A stretch of 64,000 bases of DNA, from the NCBI GenBank assembly GCA_964431805.1, contig CAYSKV010000005.1, positions 9,790-73,789 of the forward strand. The letters are read 5' to 3'. The position numbers and the translations under genes are program-made. Below are positions 17,095 to 25,602 of this stretch, piece by piece. This DNA is from JACPHD01 sp964431805 (GTDB lineage: Bacteria; Patescibacteriota; Patescibacteriia; Patescibacteriales; GWC2-42-12). The notes under the pieces are model-generated. The model ran no database searches, was not told the origin of the DNA, and saw nothing but the letters and a program-made list of their open reading frames with translations. Numbering within the stretch: position 1 is the stretch's first letter; each line of letters opens with the position of its first letter.

Positions 17095-17358
17095 ATGAAA
17101 ATAAATGATTTAACAAAAGCGTTGGGTCTGGGCGAAGTTAATGAAAACACGGCAAGAACGTTGTTGACAATTGGGTTTATTATGGGAAGGGCTCAAGAAA
17201 AAACCGATAGAGCTAAAGAAATCAATCCGAGTTTAGCTCACGATGTCTTTCCTGCTCATGTTCGCGCAGTAATAGGACCACGCCCCGCTTTGACAGGAGG
17301 ATTTTTCACAAAAGAAATGGCGGAAACAATTATAAGATTTAGAATTATACCAGATTAA
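17095..17358 (+). CDS. Small orphan protein
   Basis: 87 residues, with a near-perfect promoter, an AGGAGG site five bases before the ATG and its own terminator. The product is soluble, helical at the N-terminus (KINDLTKALGLGEVNENTARTLLTIGFIMGRAQEKT) and ends with HVRAVIGPRPALTGGFFTKEMAETIIRF. No family recognised. It points opposite to both neighbours and lies exactly between two copies of the glycosidase 3' end, which suggests it was inserted between, or replaced most of, a duplicated glycosidase gene. Confidence 0.75.
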   Translation: MKINDLTKALGLGEVNENTARTLLTIGFIMGRAQEKTDRAKEINPSLAHDVFPAHVRAVIGPRPALTGGFFTKEMAETIIRFRIIPD

Positions 17359-17379
17359 TTTTTTAATCAATCTATTTCC

Positions 17380-17408
17380 AACCTGCTTACACGAAAGCAG
17401 GTTTTTTT
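17380..17408 (+). terminator. Intrinsic terminator
   Basis: Nine-base-pair stem AACCTGCTT/AAGCAGGTT (17380-17388 with 17395-17403) followed by TTTTTT. Confidence 0.9.
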
Positions 17409-17417
17409 ATAAAAAAA

Positions 17418-18635
17418 TTAACCTAACTGAACCTGATTATTTTTGCAAATCTCGACGTAAACTTTAACGCTTGGACGTGGCGTTCTTTTAAAAGTCTGTC
17501 GATTGACTTCGTATAAACCGAACTTTTGCGTCCAGCCAGCGGCCCATTCAAAATTATCTAAAAGCGACCAATATGAATAACCCCTTATATCAACGCCTTT
17601 TTCAATTGCTAAATGAATATTTTTTAAAGATTCTTTAATAAACCAACTTCTATATTTATCTTGACCGTCAGAAACGCCATGTTCGGTTATATAAATCGGC
17701 TTATTGTATTTTTTTAAATCGCGTAAAACAAAATAAATACTTTTTGGATAAAGCTCCCAGCCGAAATCAGAAACTATTTTATTTTCATTTTTATTAAAAC
17801 CATAATTAATTACATTCCTGCGATAATGATTTAAACCGATAAAATCCTGATAATTTTTTATTCTATTTAAAAAATAAAAATTCCACCACCAATCAGATAA
17901 TTTTTTTAAAATAATATTTACGCATCTATTTTTATAGGCTTCAAAATAAATATTATGTTTAGATATACCGATTTTAGCTTTGGGCGAAATCACTTTAATT
18001 TTTTTGTAAACTGACTTATGAACTTTTATTAAATTATTAAGCACGCGCCAATAAGCCAAAGGATTTTTTTTATTAGGCGGAAAAACACCAGTTAAATAAG
18101 AATAACCCGAATAAATATCCGGCTCATTTAAAGTCGTCCAAAAAATTACATCATTTTTAAATTCGTTAACCATTTTTTCTGCATAACGGCAAAAATATTT
18201 TTCCATTTTACCAGACTCCCAACCGCCTAGATTTTTTAACCATAAGGGTATTGGATAATGCCACAAAGTAACAAACGGTTCAATATTATTTTCTTTTAAT
18301 AACTTTATAATATTCCCATAACGATTAATCGCTTGAATATTAAATTTTCCCTCTTCTGGTTCAATGCGCGACCATTCAATAGAAAATCGATAAGAGCTTA
18401 CACTTAATTCTTTCAAGCATTTTAAATCATCAACAAACGATTCAAATGAATTACAAGATAAACCACAAATATAATCTTCTAAATTTTTATTTTGCTTTTT
18501 TAACTGCTTAACCCTAGCTTCTGATTTTTCCCATTCACTCCAATCATTAGTAATATTGCCTTCAACTTGATAAGCCGAGGTAGAGGCGCCCCAAAGAAAG
18601 CCTTTAGGAAATTTTAAAATTTGTTGTTTTGACAT
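17418..18635 (-). CDS. Glycoside hydrolase family 1 (beta-glucosidase-like)
   Basis: 405 residues, near the lower limit for GH1 (usually 440-480). The N-terminal FPKGFLWGASTSAYQVEGN is the family signature. The acid/base glutamate is in TLNEPD (about 167-172) and the nucleophile in YITEHGVSD (about 318-326). SYWSLLDNFEWAAGWTQKFGLYEV forms the aglycone-side loop. Retaining hydrolysis of beta-glycosides (glucosides or galactosides) is expected in the cytoplasm, since no signal peptide is seen. The tail of a second copy lies 420 bp away. Confidence 0.93.
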   Translation of the reverse strand: MSKQQILKFPKGFLWGASTSAYQVEGNITNDWSEWEKSEARVKQLKKQNKNLEDYICGLSCNSFESFVDDLKCLKELSVSSYRFSIEWSRIEPEEGKFNIQAINRYGNIIKLLKENNIEPFVTLWHYPIPLWLKNLGGWESGKMEKYFCRYAEKMVNEFKNDVIFWTTLNEPDIYSGYSYLTGVFPPNKKNPLAYWRVLNNLIKVHKSVYKKIKVISPKAKIGISKHNIYFEAYKNRCVNIILKKLSDWWWNFYFLNRIKNYQDFIGLNHYRRNVINYGFNKNENKIVSDFGWELYPKSIYFVLRDLKKYNKPIYITEHGVSDGQDKYRSWFIKESLKNIHLAIEKGVDIRGYSYWSLLDNFEWAAGWTQKFGLYEVNRQTFKRTPRPSVKVYVEICKNNQVQLG

Positions 18636-18686
18636 AATTTTATTATATCATCTTTCTAATCTTAAATAAAAATTTACCAACAACTG

Positions 18687-18715
18687 TTGACTTTAGGCTA
18701 ATTTTATTGTAAAGT
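18687..18715 (+). promoter_or_regulatory. Promoter of the infB operon
   Basis: TTGACT (18687-18692), 17-base spacer, TAAAGT (18710-18715). The predicted leader to the infB ATG is only about 20 nt and holds no Shine-Dalgarno site. Confidence 0.75.
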
Positions 18716-18742
18716 AAAAAAATAAATTATTAAAAAATATTC

Positions 18743-20710
18743 ATGAACATTACTGAATTAGCCAGAATTTTAAAAGTCCCGACCCAAGAGCTGCGCGATA
18801 AGTTGCCGCTGATTGGTTTTGATATTGGTCAAAAAGCCATTAAGGTAGATAATAAAATTGCTCAACGCATTATTCAGGAATGGCCAATCTTAATTAAACA
18901 ACTCGCGGCAAAAGAACAAGCAGCTAAGAAAGAAGAGGCGGTAAGCGCTATAGCAACTACTGAAAAACCAGAAATAAAAATCCCCCAATTTATTACGGTT
19001 AGAGATTTTTCCAATATCACTGGTTCTCCGGTAAATAAAATTTTATCTGAATTGATGAAAAATGGAATCTTCAGCTCGCTTAATGAAAAAATTGATTTTG
19101 ATACCGCCGCTATTATCGGCCAAGACTTAGGTTTAAATATTGTGCCTGCTAAAGAGGATGAAATAGAAAAAGAAGCTGAGGTTGATATTTTAAAACAAGT
19201 CTTCAGCCAGGAAAATCAAGTTGACTTAATTTCCAGGGCGCCGATCATCGTTGTAATGGGGCATGTTGATCACGGCAAAACAAAATTGCTTGACGCCATA
19301 AGACAAACCGATGTAGTGGCTGGCGAAGCTGGCGGCATTACTCAGCATATCGGCGCTTATCAAATAATCCACAATAATAAGCCAATCACTTTTATAGATA
19401 CTCCCGGACATGAAGCGTTTACGGCTATGAGAAATCGCGGCGCGCGCATTGCCGATATCGCGATTTTAGTTGTCGCTGCGGATGACGGCGTTAAACCGCA
19501 AACGGTTGAAGCTTTCCGCATTATTGAAGCGGCCAAAATTCCTTTTATCGTGGCTATAAATAAAATTGATAAGCCGGAAGCTAATATTGATATGGCAAAA
19601 AGAGAATTAGGCGAACAGTTAAATATTATTCCTGAGGATTGGGGTGGTAAAACTATTTGTATGCCGATTTCGGCTAAAAATAATACTGGCATCAGTGAGC
19701 TTTTAGACATGCTACTCTTAACCGCGGAAATGGAAGCAAAAAATATTATAGCTAACCCTGAGGCTAGCGCTTCAGGCACAATTATTGAATCGCATATTGA
19801 TCGAGGGCAAGGTCCGGTCGCCACGGTTTTAATTCAAAACGGCACATTAAAAGTCGGTGATCCTATGACTTTTAACGGCTTATTTTATGGCAAAGTTAGA
19901 GCTTTAGAAGATTATGCTGGCAGAAATGTTAAATCAGCACTGCCTTCTACTCCGGTAAAAATAATCGGCTTAAAGATGGCTCCGGTTGTCGGCGATATTA
20001 TGCAAATTGGCCAAGGCGAAAAAATTAAAGCTAGTAAAATTTTCTCTCGCTCTGCCGAAACCTCTAAACCCAAAGAAGAAAAGAAAACCGCGGTTGATGT
20101 TAAAAATATAAACTTACTTATTAAAAGCGACGTTTTAGGTTCTGGCGAAGCTATTGAAGGATCGCTAGCAAAAATTGATCAAGAAGAAGTTAAAATAAAT
20201 ATTATCGCTAAAGGTTTAGGTAATATCACCGAGGGCGATATTGCGCGCGCTGAAGATAGCCAGGCTAAAATTTTAGGCTTTAACGTTAAAATTACTCCTC
20301 AGGCTCAAAAATTAGCCAGAGAAAAAAATGTTGAAATTAAAAGTTACAAAGTAATTTATGAATTAATCAACGATCTTAAAGCCGAAGTTGATGGTTTAAT
20401 TGAAGCAAAAATGGTTAGAGTTGATTTAGGCAGAATGAAAGTTTTAGCAATCTTTAGAACTGAAAAATCAAGCCAAATCGTTGGCGGACGAATAATTGAC
20501 GGCCGAACCGAAGCTAATGCTTTAATTGAAGTCATGCGCAACAAACAAATTATAGCGGAAGGTAAATTGGCAAAATTACAAATTGCTAAGCAAGATGTCG
20601 GCGTTGTTGATGTTAATCAAGAATGTGGCATCAGCTTTGAAGGCAAGCCCGTAATTCAAGTTGATGATATTCTACAATTTTATAAAATGGAAAAAGAAAA
20701 AAAACAATAA
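18743..20710 (+). CDS. infB: Translation initiation factor IF-2
   Basis: 655 residues, shorter than E. coli IF-2 because the N-terminal extension is reduced to one IF2_N-like unit (about 1-45) and a second at 82-140. The GTPase domain starts near 168: G1 GHVDHGKT (173-180), G2 GGITQHIGAYQ, G3 DTPGHEAF, G4 NKIDKP, then the beta-barrel domain II, domain III (about 455-550) and the C-terminal fMet-tRNA-binding barrel ending VIQVDDILQFYKME. It places initiator tRNA in the ribosomal P site and promotes subunit joining. It is followed 12 bp later by rbfA, a common bacterial order. Confidence 0.98.
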   Translation: MNITELARILKVPTQELRDKLPLIGFDIGQKAIKVDNKIAQRIIQEWPILIKQLAAKEQAAKKEEAVSAIATTEKPEIKIPQFITVRDFSNITGSPVNKILSELMKNGIFSSLNEKIDFDTAAIIGQDLGLNIVPAKEDEIEKEAEVDILKQVFSQENQVDLISRAPIIVVMGHVDHGKTKLLDAIRQTDVVAGEAGGITQHIGAYQIIHNNKPITFIDTPGHEAFTAMRNRGARIADIAILVVAADDGVKPQTVEAFRIIEAAKIPFIVAINKIDKPEANIDMAKRELGEQLNIIPEDWGGKTICMPISAKNNTGISELLDMLLLTAEMEAKNIIANPEASASGTIIESHIDRGQGPVATVLIQNGTLKVGDPMTFNGLFYGKVRALEDYAGRNVKSALPSTPVKIIGLKMAPVVGDIMQIGQGEKIKASKIFSRSAETSKPKEEKKTAVDVKNINLLIKSDVLGSGEAIEGSLAKIDQEEVKINIIAKGLGNITEGDIARAEDSQAKILGFNVKITPQAQKLAREKNVEIKSYKVIYELINDLKAEVDGLIEAKMVRVDLGRMKVLAIFRTEKSSQIVGGRIIDGRTEANALIEVMRNKQIIAEGKLAKLQIAKQDVGVVDVNQECGISFEGKPVIQVDDILQFYKMEKEKKQ

Positions 20711-20722
20711 TCTCTAGATAAT

Positions 20723-21064
20723 ATGCCTCGCCGAATTGAACAATTAAATGAACAACTAAAAGAAGAGATAGCCAATCTAATAATAAAAGAAGTGGCTTTA
20801 AACAACGGTTTAATCACCGTTTGTTTTGTTAATTGCTCAACTGACTTAAAACATGCTAAAATTGCTATCTCAGTTTTACCGGATAAATTTGGTCCATCAG
20901 TTTTAAAAAAGATGAGGCACCTTTCCGGACTTTTTAGCCGAGAATTAAAAAATAAATTAAGAATCAGACAAATCCCAAGATTCCATTGGGTGCTTGATAC
21001 AACCGAAAGCCGCGCGGCCGAAATTGAAGATATAATTAAACAGATAAAGGAAGAGGAGGAATAA
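20723..21064 (+). CDS. rbfA: Ribosome-binding factor A
   Basis: 113 residues, typical. The KH-like fold of RbfA is seen as RIEQLNEQLKEEIANLIIKEV, the strand VCFVNCSTDLKHAKIAISVL, and RIRQIPRFHWVLDTTESRAAEIEDIIKQI near the end. It binds the 30S subunit and helps 16S 5'-end maturation, notably in cold. It follows infB and precedes a DHH phosphoesterase (4-bp gap), the order infB-rbfA-nrnA also found in Firmicutes. Confidence 0.96.
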   Translation: MPRRIEQLNEQLKEEIANLIIKEVALNNGLITVCFVNCSTDLKHAKIAISVLPDKFGPSVLKKMRHLSGLFSRELKNKLRIRQIPRFHWVLDTTESRAAEIEDIIKQIKEEEE

Positions 21065-21067
21065 AAT

Positions 21068-22021
21068 ATGGAAACTCAACTATTACAAAAAGCCTACAAT
21101 TTAATAAAAACTGCCAACGACATTTTGGTTGTAACCCACGAACAACCGGATGGCGACGCCCTAGCTTCGCTTTGTTTAATCGCAGAAGTTTTAAAATTAA
21201 CCGACAAAAAATATTGGCTTTACTGCTCTAGCGAAGTTAACAATCAATACGATTTTTTACCAAATTTTGAAAAATTAAAAAATTTTTACGAAAAGTTTGA
21301 CTTTGATTTAATAATTACCTTAGATTGCGGTTCAGTCGAACGCACAAAATTAACTAAAGAAATTCTGGGCCGTAAGCCTAATCAATTAGTGCTTGAAATA
21401 GATCATCATCCTAAAATTAAAGACTACGCGGATTTAGAAGTCCGCGATTCAGCCGCGGCCGCGACTACGGAGATATTATATTATTTTATTAAAGCCAATA
21501 AAATAAAAATAACTAAAGACCTGGCTAGCTGCGTTTTAACCGGTATTCTAACCGACACGGGAAATTTTCTTTATCCTTCAACTTCCCCAGAGACCGTTAA
21601 TATCGCTTCAGAAATGTTAGTTAAGGGCGCTAAACTGCCTCAGATTATGGAAAATACTTGGCGCAATAAATCAATTGCTTCTATGAAAACTTGGGGTAAG
21701 GCCATGTCTGGTTTAAAAATAAATAAACAATACAATTTTGGTTTTACAGTTTTAAAAAGCGAAGACGTGCCCGAAGAAGTAACCGAAGAAGAACTTGAGG
21801 GTATGTCCGGATTTTTAAGCAACTTAAACGCGGTCAATGGTGTAATGATTTTGCGCGAATTACCAGATGGCAGAATTAAAGGCAGTTTGCGCACCTCTAA
21901 ACCTAAAATAGATGTTTCTAAATTAGCGCGCGCTTTAGGCGGCGGCGGACATGCTAAAGCGGCCGGATTTACCGCTGAAGGAAAAATTATAAAAACGGAA
22001 AAGGGCTGGAAGATTGAGTAA
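21068..22021 (+). CDS. DHH/DHHA1 phosphoesterase, NrnA-like
   Basis: 317 residues. Motifs in order are HEQPDGDALAS (Mn-binding Asp pair), LDCGS, IDHHP (the DHH motif), LTGILTDTGNF, and the DHHA1 substrate motif GGGGHAKAAGF near residue 295. NrnA-type proteins degrade 2-5-nt RNA (nanoRNA) and dephosphorylate pAp; close relatives hydrolyse cyclic dinucleotides. The position after rbfA favours NrnA. Together with RNase Y and PNPase in this window it would complete an RNA-decay set. Confidence 0.93.
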   Translation: METQLLQKAYNLIKTANDILVVTHEQPDGDALASLCLIAEVLKLTDKKYWLYCSSEVNNQYDFLPNFEKLKNFYEKFDFDLIITLDCGSVERTKLTKEILGRKPNQLVLEIDHHPKIKDYADLEVRDSAAAATTEILYYFIKANKIKITKDLASCVLTGILTDTGNFLYPSTSPETVNIASEMLVKGAKLPQIMENTWRNKSIASMKTWGKAMSGLKINKQYNFGFTVLKSEDVPEEVTEEELEGMSGFLSNLNAVNGVMILRELPDGRIKGSLRTSKPKIDVSKLARALGGGGHAKAAGFTAEGKIIKTEKGWKIE

Positions 22022-22141
22022 AAATTTTTGAATTTTTAATTTTGTAATTTTATAAATAATTTTTAATATCCTAATATTTAAATATTAAAAATTCAGATAT
22101 TATTTAAAAATTAAAAATTGGAAATTAAAAATTTAATAATA

Positions 22142-22170
22142 TTGACTTTAAGCGATAAAGCAACTAAAAT
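22142..22170 (+). promoter_or_regulatory. Promoter for clpP
   Basis: TTGACT (22142-22147), 17-base spacer, TAAAAT (22165-22170). The 22022-22141 stretch before it is only AT-rich sequence with short A/T repeats; no other signal was recognised there. Confidence 0.65.
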
Positions 22171-22215
22171 TAATAATATTTTAATAATTATAATTAATAA
22201 TTAAATTTAAAACAT

Positions 22216-22794
22216 ATGCCATTAATCCCAACGGTTATTGAAAAATCAGGCCAAATTGAACGAGCTTACGATATTTATTCTCGCCTATTAAAAGATCGCA
22301 TCATTTTTTTAGGCGAACAGATTACTGACCATACAGCCAATATTATTATCGCTCAATTTTTATTTTTAGACGCCGAAAGTAAGGGCAAGGATATAAAATT
22401 TTATATAAACACTCCAGGCGGTTCGGTTACGGCCGGTATGGCTATTTATGATACCATGCAATATATTAAATCTGACGTTTCCACTATTTGCGTAGGCATG
22501 GCCGCTTCTATGGGCGCGGTTTTACTTGCGGCTGGAACTAAAGGTAAAAGATTTACTCTGCCGAATTCGGAAATTTTAATTCATCAAGTTATGGGCGGTT
22601 TTGAAGGCCAAGCCTCAGACATTAAAATTCACTCCGAACATATTTTAAGAGTTAGAGAAAAATTAAATAAAATTTTAGCTAAACATACTGGGCAACCAAT
22701 CGGAACGATTGAAAAAGATACTGACCGCGATCATTTTATGAGCGCGGATGAAGCGGTTAAATACGGCATCGTTGATAAAGTAATTGTAAAATAA
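22216..22794 (+). CDS. clpP: ATP-dependent Clp protease proteolytic subunit
   Basis: 192 residues, standard length. The N-terminal axial loop PTVIEKSGQIERAYDIYSRLLKDRIIFLG, oxyanion strand NTPGGSVTAG, catalytic serine in CVGMAASMGA (about residue 98), catalytic His in EILIHQVMGG (about 123), and the Asp in EKDTDRDHF (about 172) are all present. ClpP forms a tetradecameric chamber that works with ClpX/ClpC-type unfoldases. No adjacent clpX. No Shine-Dalgarno site is seen; it has its own promoter. Confidence 0.97.
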   Translation: MPLIPTVIEKSGQIERAYDIYSRLLKDRIIFLGEQITDHTANIIIAQFLFLDAESKGKDIKFYINTPGGSVTAGMAIYDTMQYIKSDVSTICVGMAASMGAVLLAAGTKGKRFTLPNSEILIHQVMGGFEGQASDIKIHSEHILRVREKLNKILAKHTGQPIGTIEKDTDRDHFMSADEAVKYGIVDKVIVK

Positions 22795-22828
22795 ATTATT
22801 AAATTTTAAGTTGATAAGGAGGATCCAG

Positions 22829-22978
22829 ATGTACTACTATTTATTAATATGTGGATGCGGCTGTGTAGGTAAAACTGTCTCGCAAACGTATATTGCAAAC
22901 TCCGAAGACAATTGTCCAAACTGCGGTAGTAAAGTTAAGCGAATTTCTGTTTCAAAGGAGCAATACGACGCGGCATAA
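22829..22978 (+). CDS. Small zinc-ribbon-like protein (49 aa)
   Basis: ATG at 22829 with a perfect AAGGAGG site (22816-22822) and TAA at 22976-22978. The 49-residue product has cysteines as ICGCGC (8, 10, 12) and CPNCG (29-33), a spacing consistent with one zinc ribbon. Two terminators follow directly. It may be cotranscribed with clpP (34-bp gap). Too short for many gene callers; supported by ribosome site, terminator and Cys pattern. Function unknown. Confidence 0.75.
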   Translation: MYYYLLICGCGCVGKTVSQTYIANSEDNCPNCGSKVKRISVSKEQYDAA

Positions 22979-22989
22979 CAAAAATCATT

Positions 22990-23021
22990 AGGGGAATAAA
23001 GTTATTATTCCCCTCTTTTTT
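22990..23021 (+). terminator. Intrinsic terminator after the zinc-ribbon gene
   Basis: Nine-base-pair stem AGGGGAATA/TATTCCCCT (22990-22998 with 23006-23014), then CTTTTTTT. Confidence 0.9.
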
Positions 23022-23035
23022 TAAAAAACATTTAA

Positions 23036-23069
23036 TAAAAACACGCTTCGTTTTAGAAGCGTGTTTTTG
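23036..23069. terminator. Second hairpin terminator
   Basis: Stem ACACGCTTC/GAAGCGTGT (23041-23049 with 23056-23064) with A and T tracts outside. It backs up the terminator before it and may also act on the minus strand. Confidence 0.8.
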
Positions 23070-23108
23070 TATATTAGAATATATTAAATAAATAATTAAA
23101 AAGTTTTT

Positions 23109-23135
23109 GGGGGAGAATTTTTTATCCTCCCCCGG
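23109..23135 (-). terminator. Probable terminator of the small Cys/TM gene
   Basis: GGGGGAG/CTCCCCC arms around an A/T loop. On the minus strand it is followed by a T-rich run (AAAAACTTTTT). Confidence 0.6.
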
Positions 23136-23152
23136 TGTCCTGATTTCCTTTC

Positions 23153-23344
23153 TTAAATCAGGGCTAAGATTGCTACTGCAATCAAGAAAAAAAGCGGGAA
23201 AGTTGTCTGGCTTGTTTTCTTTGGTTGTTGTTTGGCTTTAAAATAACGCGCCTTCCTGGCAAATGCATCCATTCTTTCTATTCCTTCTTTTCTGTCAGGG
23301 CAGGTCGGGCAATAACGCCTTTGACAATTATTACAATTTACCAT
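23153..23344 (-). CDS. Small tail-anchored Cys-rich protein (63 aa)
   Basis: AAGGAGG (23359-23353) precedes the ATG by eight bases. The N-terminus MVNCNNCQRRYCPTCPDRK holds two CxxC pairs (CNNC, CPTC) plus a further Cys, suggesting one zinc finger. A basic helix follows, then a C-terminal hydrophobic segment (LFFLIAVAILALI), so the protein is probably tail-anchored with the zinc site in the cytoplasm. Long structured leader (see hairpin 23381-23499) and own promoter. No family recognised. Confidence 0.72.
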   Translation of the reverse strand: MVNCNNCQRRYCPTCPDRKEGIERMDAFARKARYFKAKQQPKKTSQTTFPLFFLIAVAILALI

Positions 23345-23380
23345 GGTCGTATCCTCCTTGTTACTGATTATTTTTTCCTT

Positions 23381-23499
23381 AATAAAGGTGAAAATAATGC
23401 TGGGAAGTTGTTATAGAATTTTAAGGCCTATTAATTTTATATGCCTAATTCTATATATAGAGGCATGCCTCTTATCTCAGCATTGTTTTCACCTTTATT
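23381..23499. repeat. Large inverted repeat (25-bp arms)
   Basis: Arms at 23381-23405 and 23475-23499 pair over 25 positions. The two imperfect positions would be G-U pairs in plus-strand RNA but A-C mismatches in minus-strand RNA. The loop holds a second stem (TATAGAATT/AATTCTATA) and the perfect palindrome AGAGGCATGCCTCT. Confidence 0.8.
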
Positions 23500-23562
23500 A
23501 TTTATTAAATTTTTAAAGATTGCTTAGCTTGACTTTTTTAAGCTTTTTTAGCTTAATAAATT

Positions 23563-23591
23563 AATACAGCATATATTTATAATCTTGTCAA
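23563..23591 (-). promoter_or_regulatory. Candidate promoter for the small Cys/TM gene
   Basis: Minus strand TTGACA (23591-23586), 17-base spacer, TGTATT (23568-23563). It would give a ~210-nt leader containing the large inverted repeat. Confidence 0.5.
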
Positions 23592-23636
23592 TACTTTTCA
23601 CAATAAATATTTATTTTTTAGCTAATAATAAACAAA

Positions 23637-23932
23637 ATTAAATCTTATCTATTCCTCTCTTTAATAGGGATAAAAATAATATAACCCCTTGCCAAACCAC
23701 CAGTCTTATGTTAAGCTAAAAACTGTTAACAATTAATAATAATCTTCAGTAGTCGGAAGGCTTACGGATAATTCAGATAAGATTAAATTTTACTATTAGA
23801 TTCGCAAATTTGTGGTACTTAACACTTTTTCTAAAACTCAAAGTTACTCTCAAAATATTTTGCTCAAACTAAAATAAATTTGGTCTTGTTTTGTTATAAA
23901 AAAATTAGCCTCCGACGCTGGAATATCATTTT
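23637..23932 (+). promoter_or_regulatory. rny upstream region with candidate promoter
   Basis: No gene recognised. A promoter-like pair TTGCCA (23689-23694), 17 bases, TAAGCT (23712-23717) would give a ~210-nt rny leader. AATCTTATCT (23641-23650) and AGATAAGATT (about 23778-23787) could close a long-range stem. No known RNA family matched. Confidence 0.35.
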
Positions 23933-25450
23933 ATGTATTACGCAATTATTGGAATTCTAGCTTTAATCGGTGGTTTTTTTGTTGGTTATTTAGTAAGAAA
24001 AAGCCGCGGCTTAGCTCAAGTTACGAGCGCCGAATCACGCGCTGAAAAAATCTTAAATGAAACTAAGGCCAAACAAAAAGAACTACTACTCGAAGCTCAA
24101 GAAAAAGCTTTAAAAATTATTGAGGAAGCTAAAAAAGAAGATGAAATAAGACGCCGAGAAATTAACGGCTTACAATCTCGTTTAGAAAAACGTGAAACCG
24201 TCTTCTCGCAAAAATTGTTAGAGTTGCAAGATAAGCAACAGCAACTTTATGACAAAGTTAATAAGGTTGAAGAAGTAAAAGAAAAAATTAAAAAAATCCA
24301 TGAAGACCAATTAGCTAAATTAGAAAAAATTGCTGGACTTTCTAAAGAAGAGGCTAAGCAAGTTTTATTTAAAAACATTGAAAACGACATTAAAGATGAT
24401 TTAGTTATTAGAATTAATAAACTTGAAAAAGAATCTTCTGATTCTTTAGATGATAAAGCACGCGATTTAATGGCCGGCGCTATTCAAAGATTAGCTTCAA
24501 CTTACGCCACGGAAATTACTACTACTACGGTTGACTTGCCTAATGACGAAATGAAAGGCCGCATTATCGGCCGCGAAGGCAGAAACATTAAAGTCATTGA
24601 ACAACTTACCGGCGTAGAAATTATTGTTGACGACACGCCTAACGCTATAACTATTTCCGGCTTCTCGCCAATCAGGCGCCATATTGCTAAAAGAACTTTA
24701 GACCACTTAATTAAAGATGGCCGCATTCACCCAACTAAAATTGAAGACGCTATTAAATTAGCCAAAGAAGAATTAGCTTTAGACATTAAAAAGGCTGGCG
24801 AAGAAGCCATGTATGAAGTTGGCGTTACTGGTTTTGACCCGAAATTAGTGCAAATTATTGGCCGCTTAAAATATCGCTCAAGCTATGGTCAAAATGCTTT
24901 ACGCCATTCAGTAGAAGTAGCGCATTTATCAGCTTTACTCGCCGAAGAAATGGGCGCGGACGTAACTCTCGCTAAAAAAGGCGGGTTACTCCACGATATC
25001 GGTAAAGCAGTCGATCATGAAGTCCAAGGCACCCACCCAGAAATCGGCGCCAACATCGGTAAAAAATTTAATTTAACTCCGGAAATAATCGCGCCGATTT
25101 TAACTCACCATGAAGACAGACCAGACGGATTAATTTCTGTTATCGTTAAAGTTGCCGACGCTATTTCAGCCGCTCGACCAGGCGCTCGCCGCGATACTTT
25201 TGATCAATATATTCAACGCCTAGAAGAGCTAGAAAAAATTGCTACTTCATTTGATGGTATTGAAAAAGCTTACGCCATTCAAGCCGGCCGCGAAGTTAGA
25301 ATCTTTGTCACGCCTGATAAAATAGACGATTTAGCAGCAATTAATTTAGCTAAAGAAATCGCTAAAAAAATTGAACAAGAATTAAAATATCCTGGAGAAA
25401 TAAAAGTTAACGTCATTAGAGAAATGCGCGTAACCGAGTACGCGAGATAA
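23933..25450 (+). CDS. rny: Ribonuclease Y
   Basis: 505 residues, normal length. N-terminal membrane anchor (about 2-20), a long coiled coil (about 30-155), KH domain (DEMKGRIIGREGRNIKVIEQLTGVEIIVDDTP, about 205-235), and an HD domain with HSVEVAHLSALLAEEMG and KKGGLLHDIGKAVDHE carrying the metal-binding His-Asp. RNase Y is the membrane-bound endonuclease starting bulk mRNA decay. It is followed by ymdB as in Bacillus. No Shine-Dalgarno site is seen. Confidence 0.98.
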   Translation: MYYAIIGILALIGGFFVGYLVRKSRGLAQVTSAESRAEKILNETKAKQKELLLEAQEKALKIIEEAKKEDEIRRREINGLQSRLEKRETVFSQKLLELQDKQQQLYDKVNKVEEVKEKIKKIHEDQLAKLEKIAGLSKEEAKQVLFKNIENDIKDDLVIRINKLEKESSDSLDDKARDLMAGAIQRLASTYATEITTTTVDLPNDEMKGRIIGREGRNIKVIEQLTGVEIIVDDTPNAITISGFSPIRRHIAKRTLDHLIKDGRIHPTKIEDAIKLAKEELALDIKKAGEEAMYEVGVTGFDPKLVQIIGRLKYRSSYGQNALRHSVEVAHLSALLAEEMGADVTLAKKGGLLHDIGKAVDHEVQGTHPEIGANIGKKFNLTPEIIAPILTHHEDRPDGLISVIVKVADAISAARPGARRDTFDQYIQRLEELEKIATSFDGIEKAYAIQAGREVRIFVTPDKIDDLAAINLAKEIAKKIEQELKYPGEIKVNVIREMRVTEYAR

Positions 25451-25456
25451 TTAGTC

Positions 25457-25593
25457 TGTCATTGCGAGCGACTGAAAGGAGCGAAGTAATCTCACGCGCT
25501 ATTTATTTAAATTATAGTTTTTTCTGTTGCTAGGTTTTATTTTATAAAAATCTTCGCGAGATTGCTTCGTCGCTGAAGCTCCTCGCAATGACA
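25457..25593. repeat. REP-like palindromic element
   Basis: Ends TGTCATTGCGAG and CTCGCAATGACA are inverted copies, with further paired segments (GAAGTAATCTCACGC against GCGAGATTGCTTC) inside. This kind of 'GTCATTGCGAG' palindrome is a common dispersed intergenic repeat in bacteria. Confidence 0.8.
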
Positions 25594-25602
25594 ATTCATG
25601 TT

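Noticed and set aside
22022..22215. Replication origin in AT-rich spacer
   Set aside because: No DnaA-box-like cluster and no dnaA/dnaN nearby; simple A/T repeats plus the clpP promoter.
25588..25602. ATG at 25588 as ymdB start
   Set aside because: This ATG is part of the GCAATGAC end of a palindromic repeat; ATG 25603 gives the family N-terminus.
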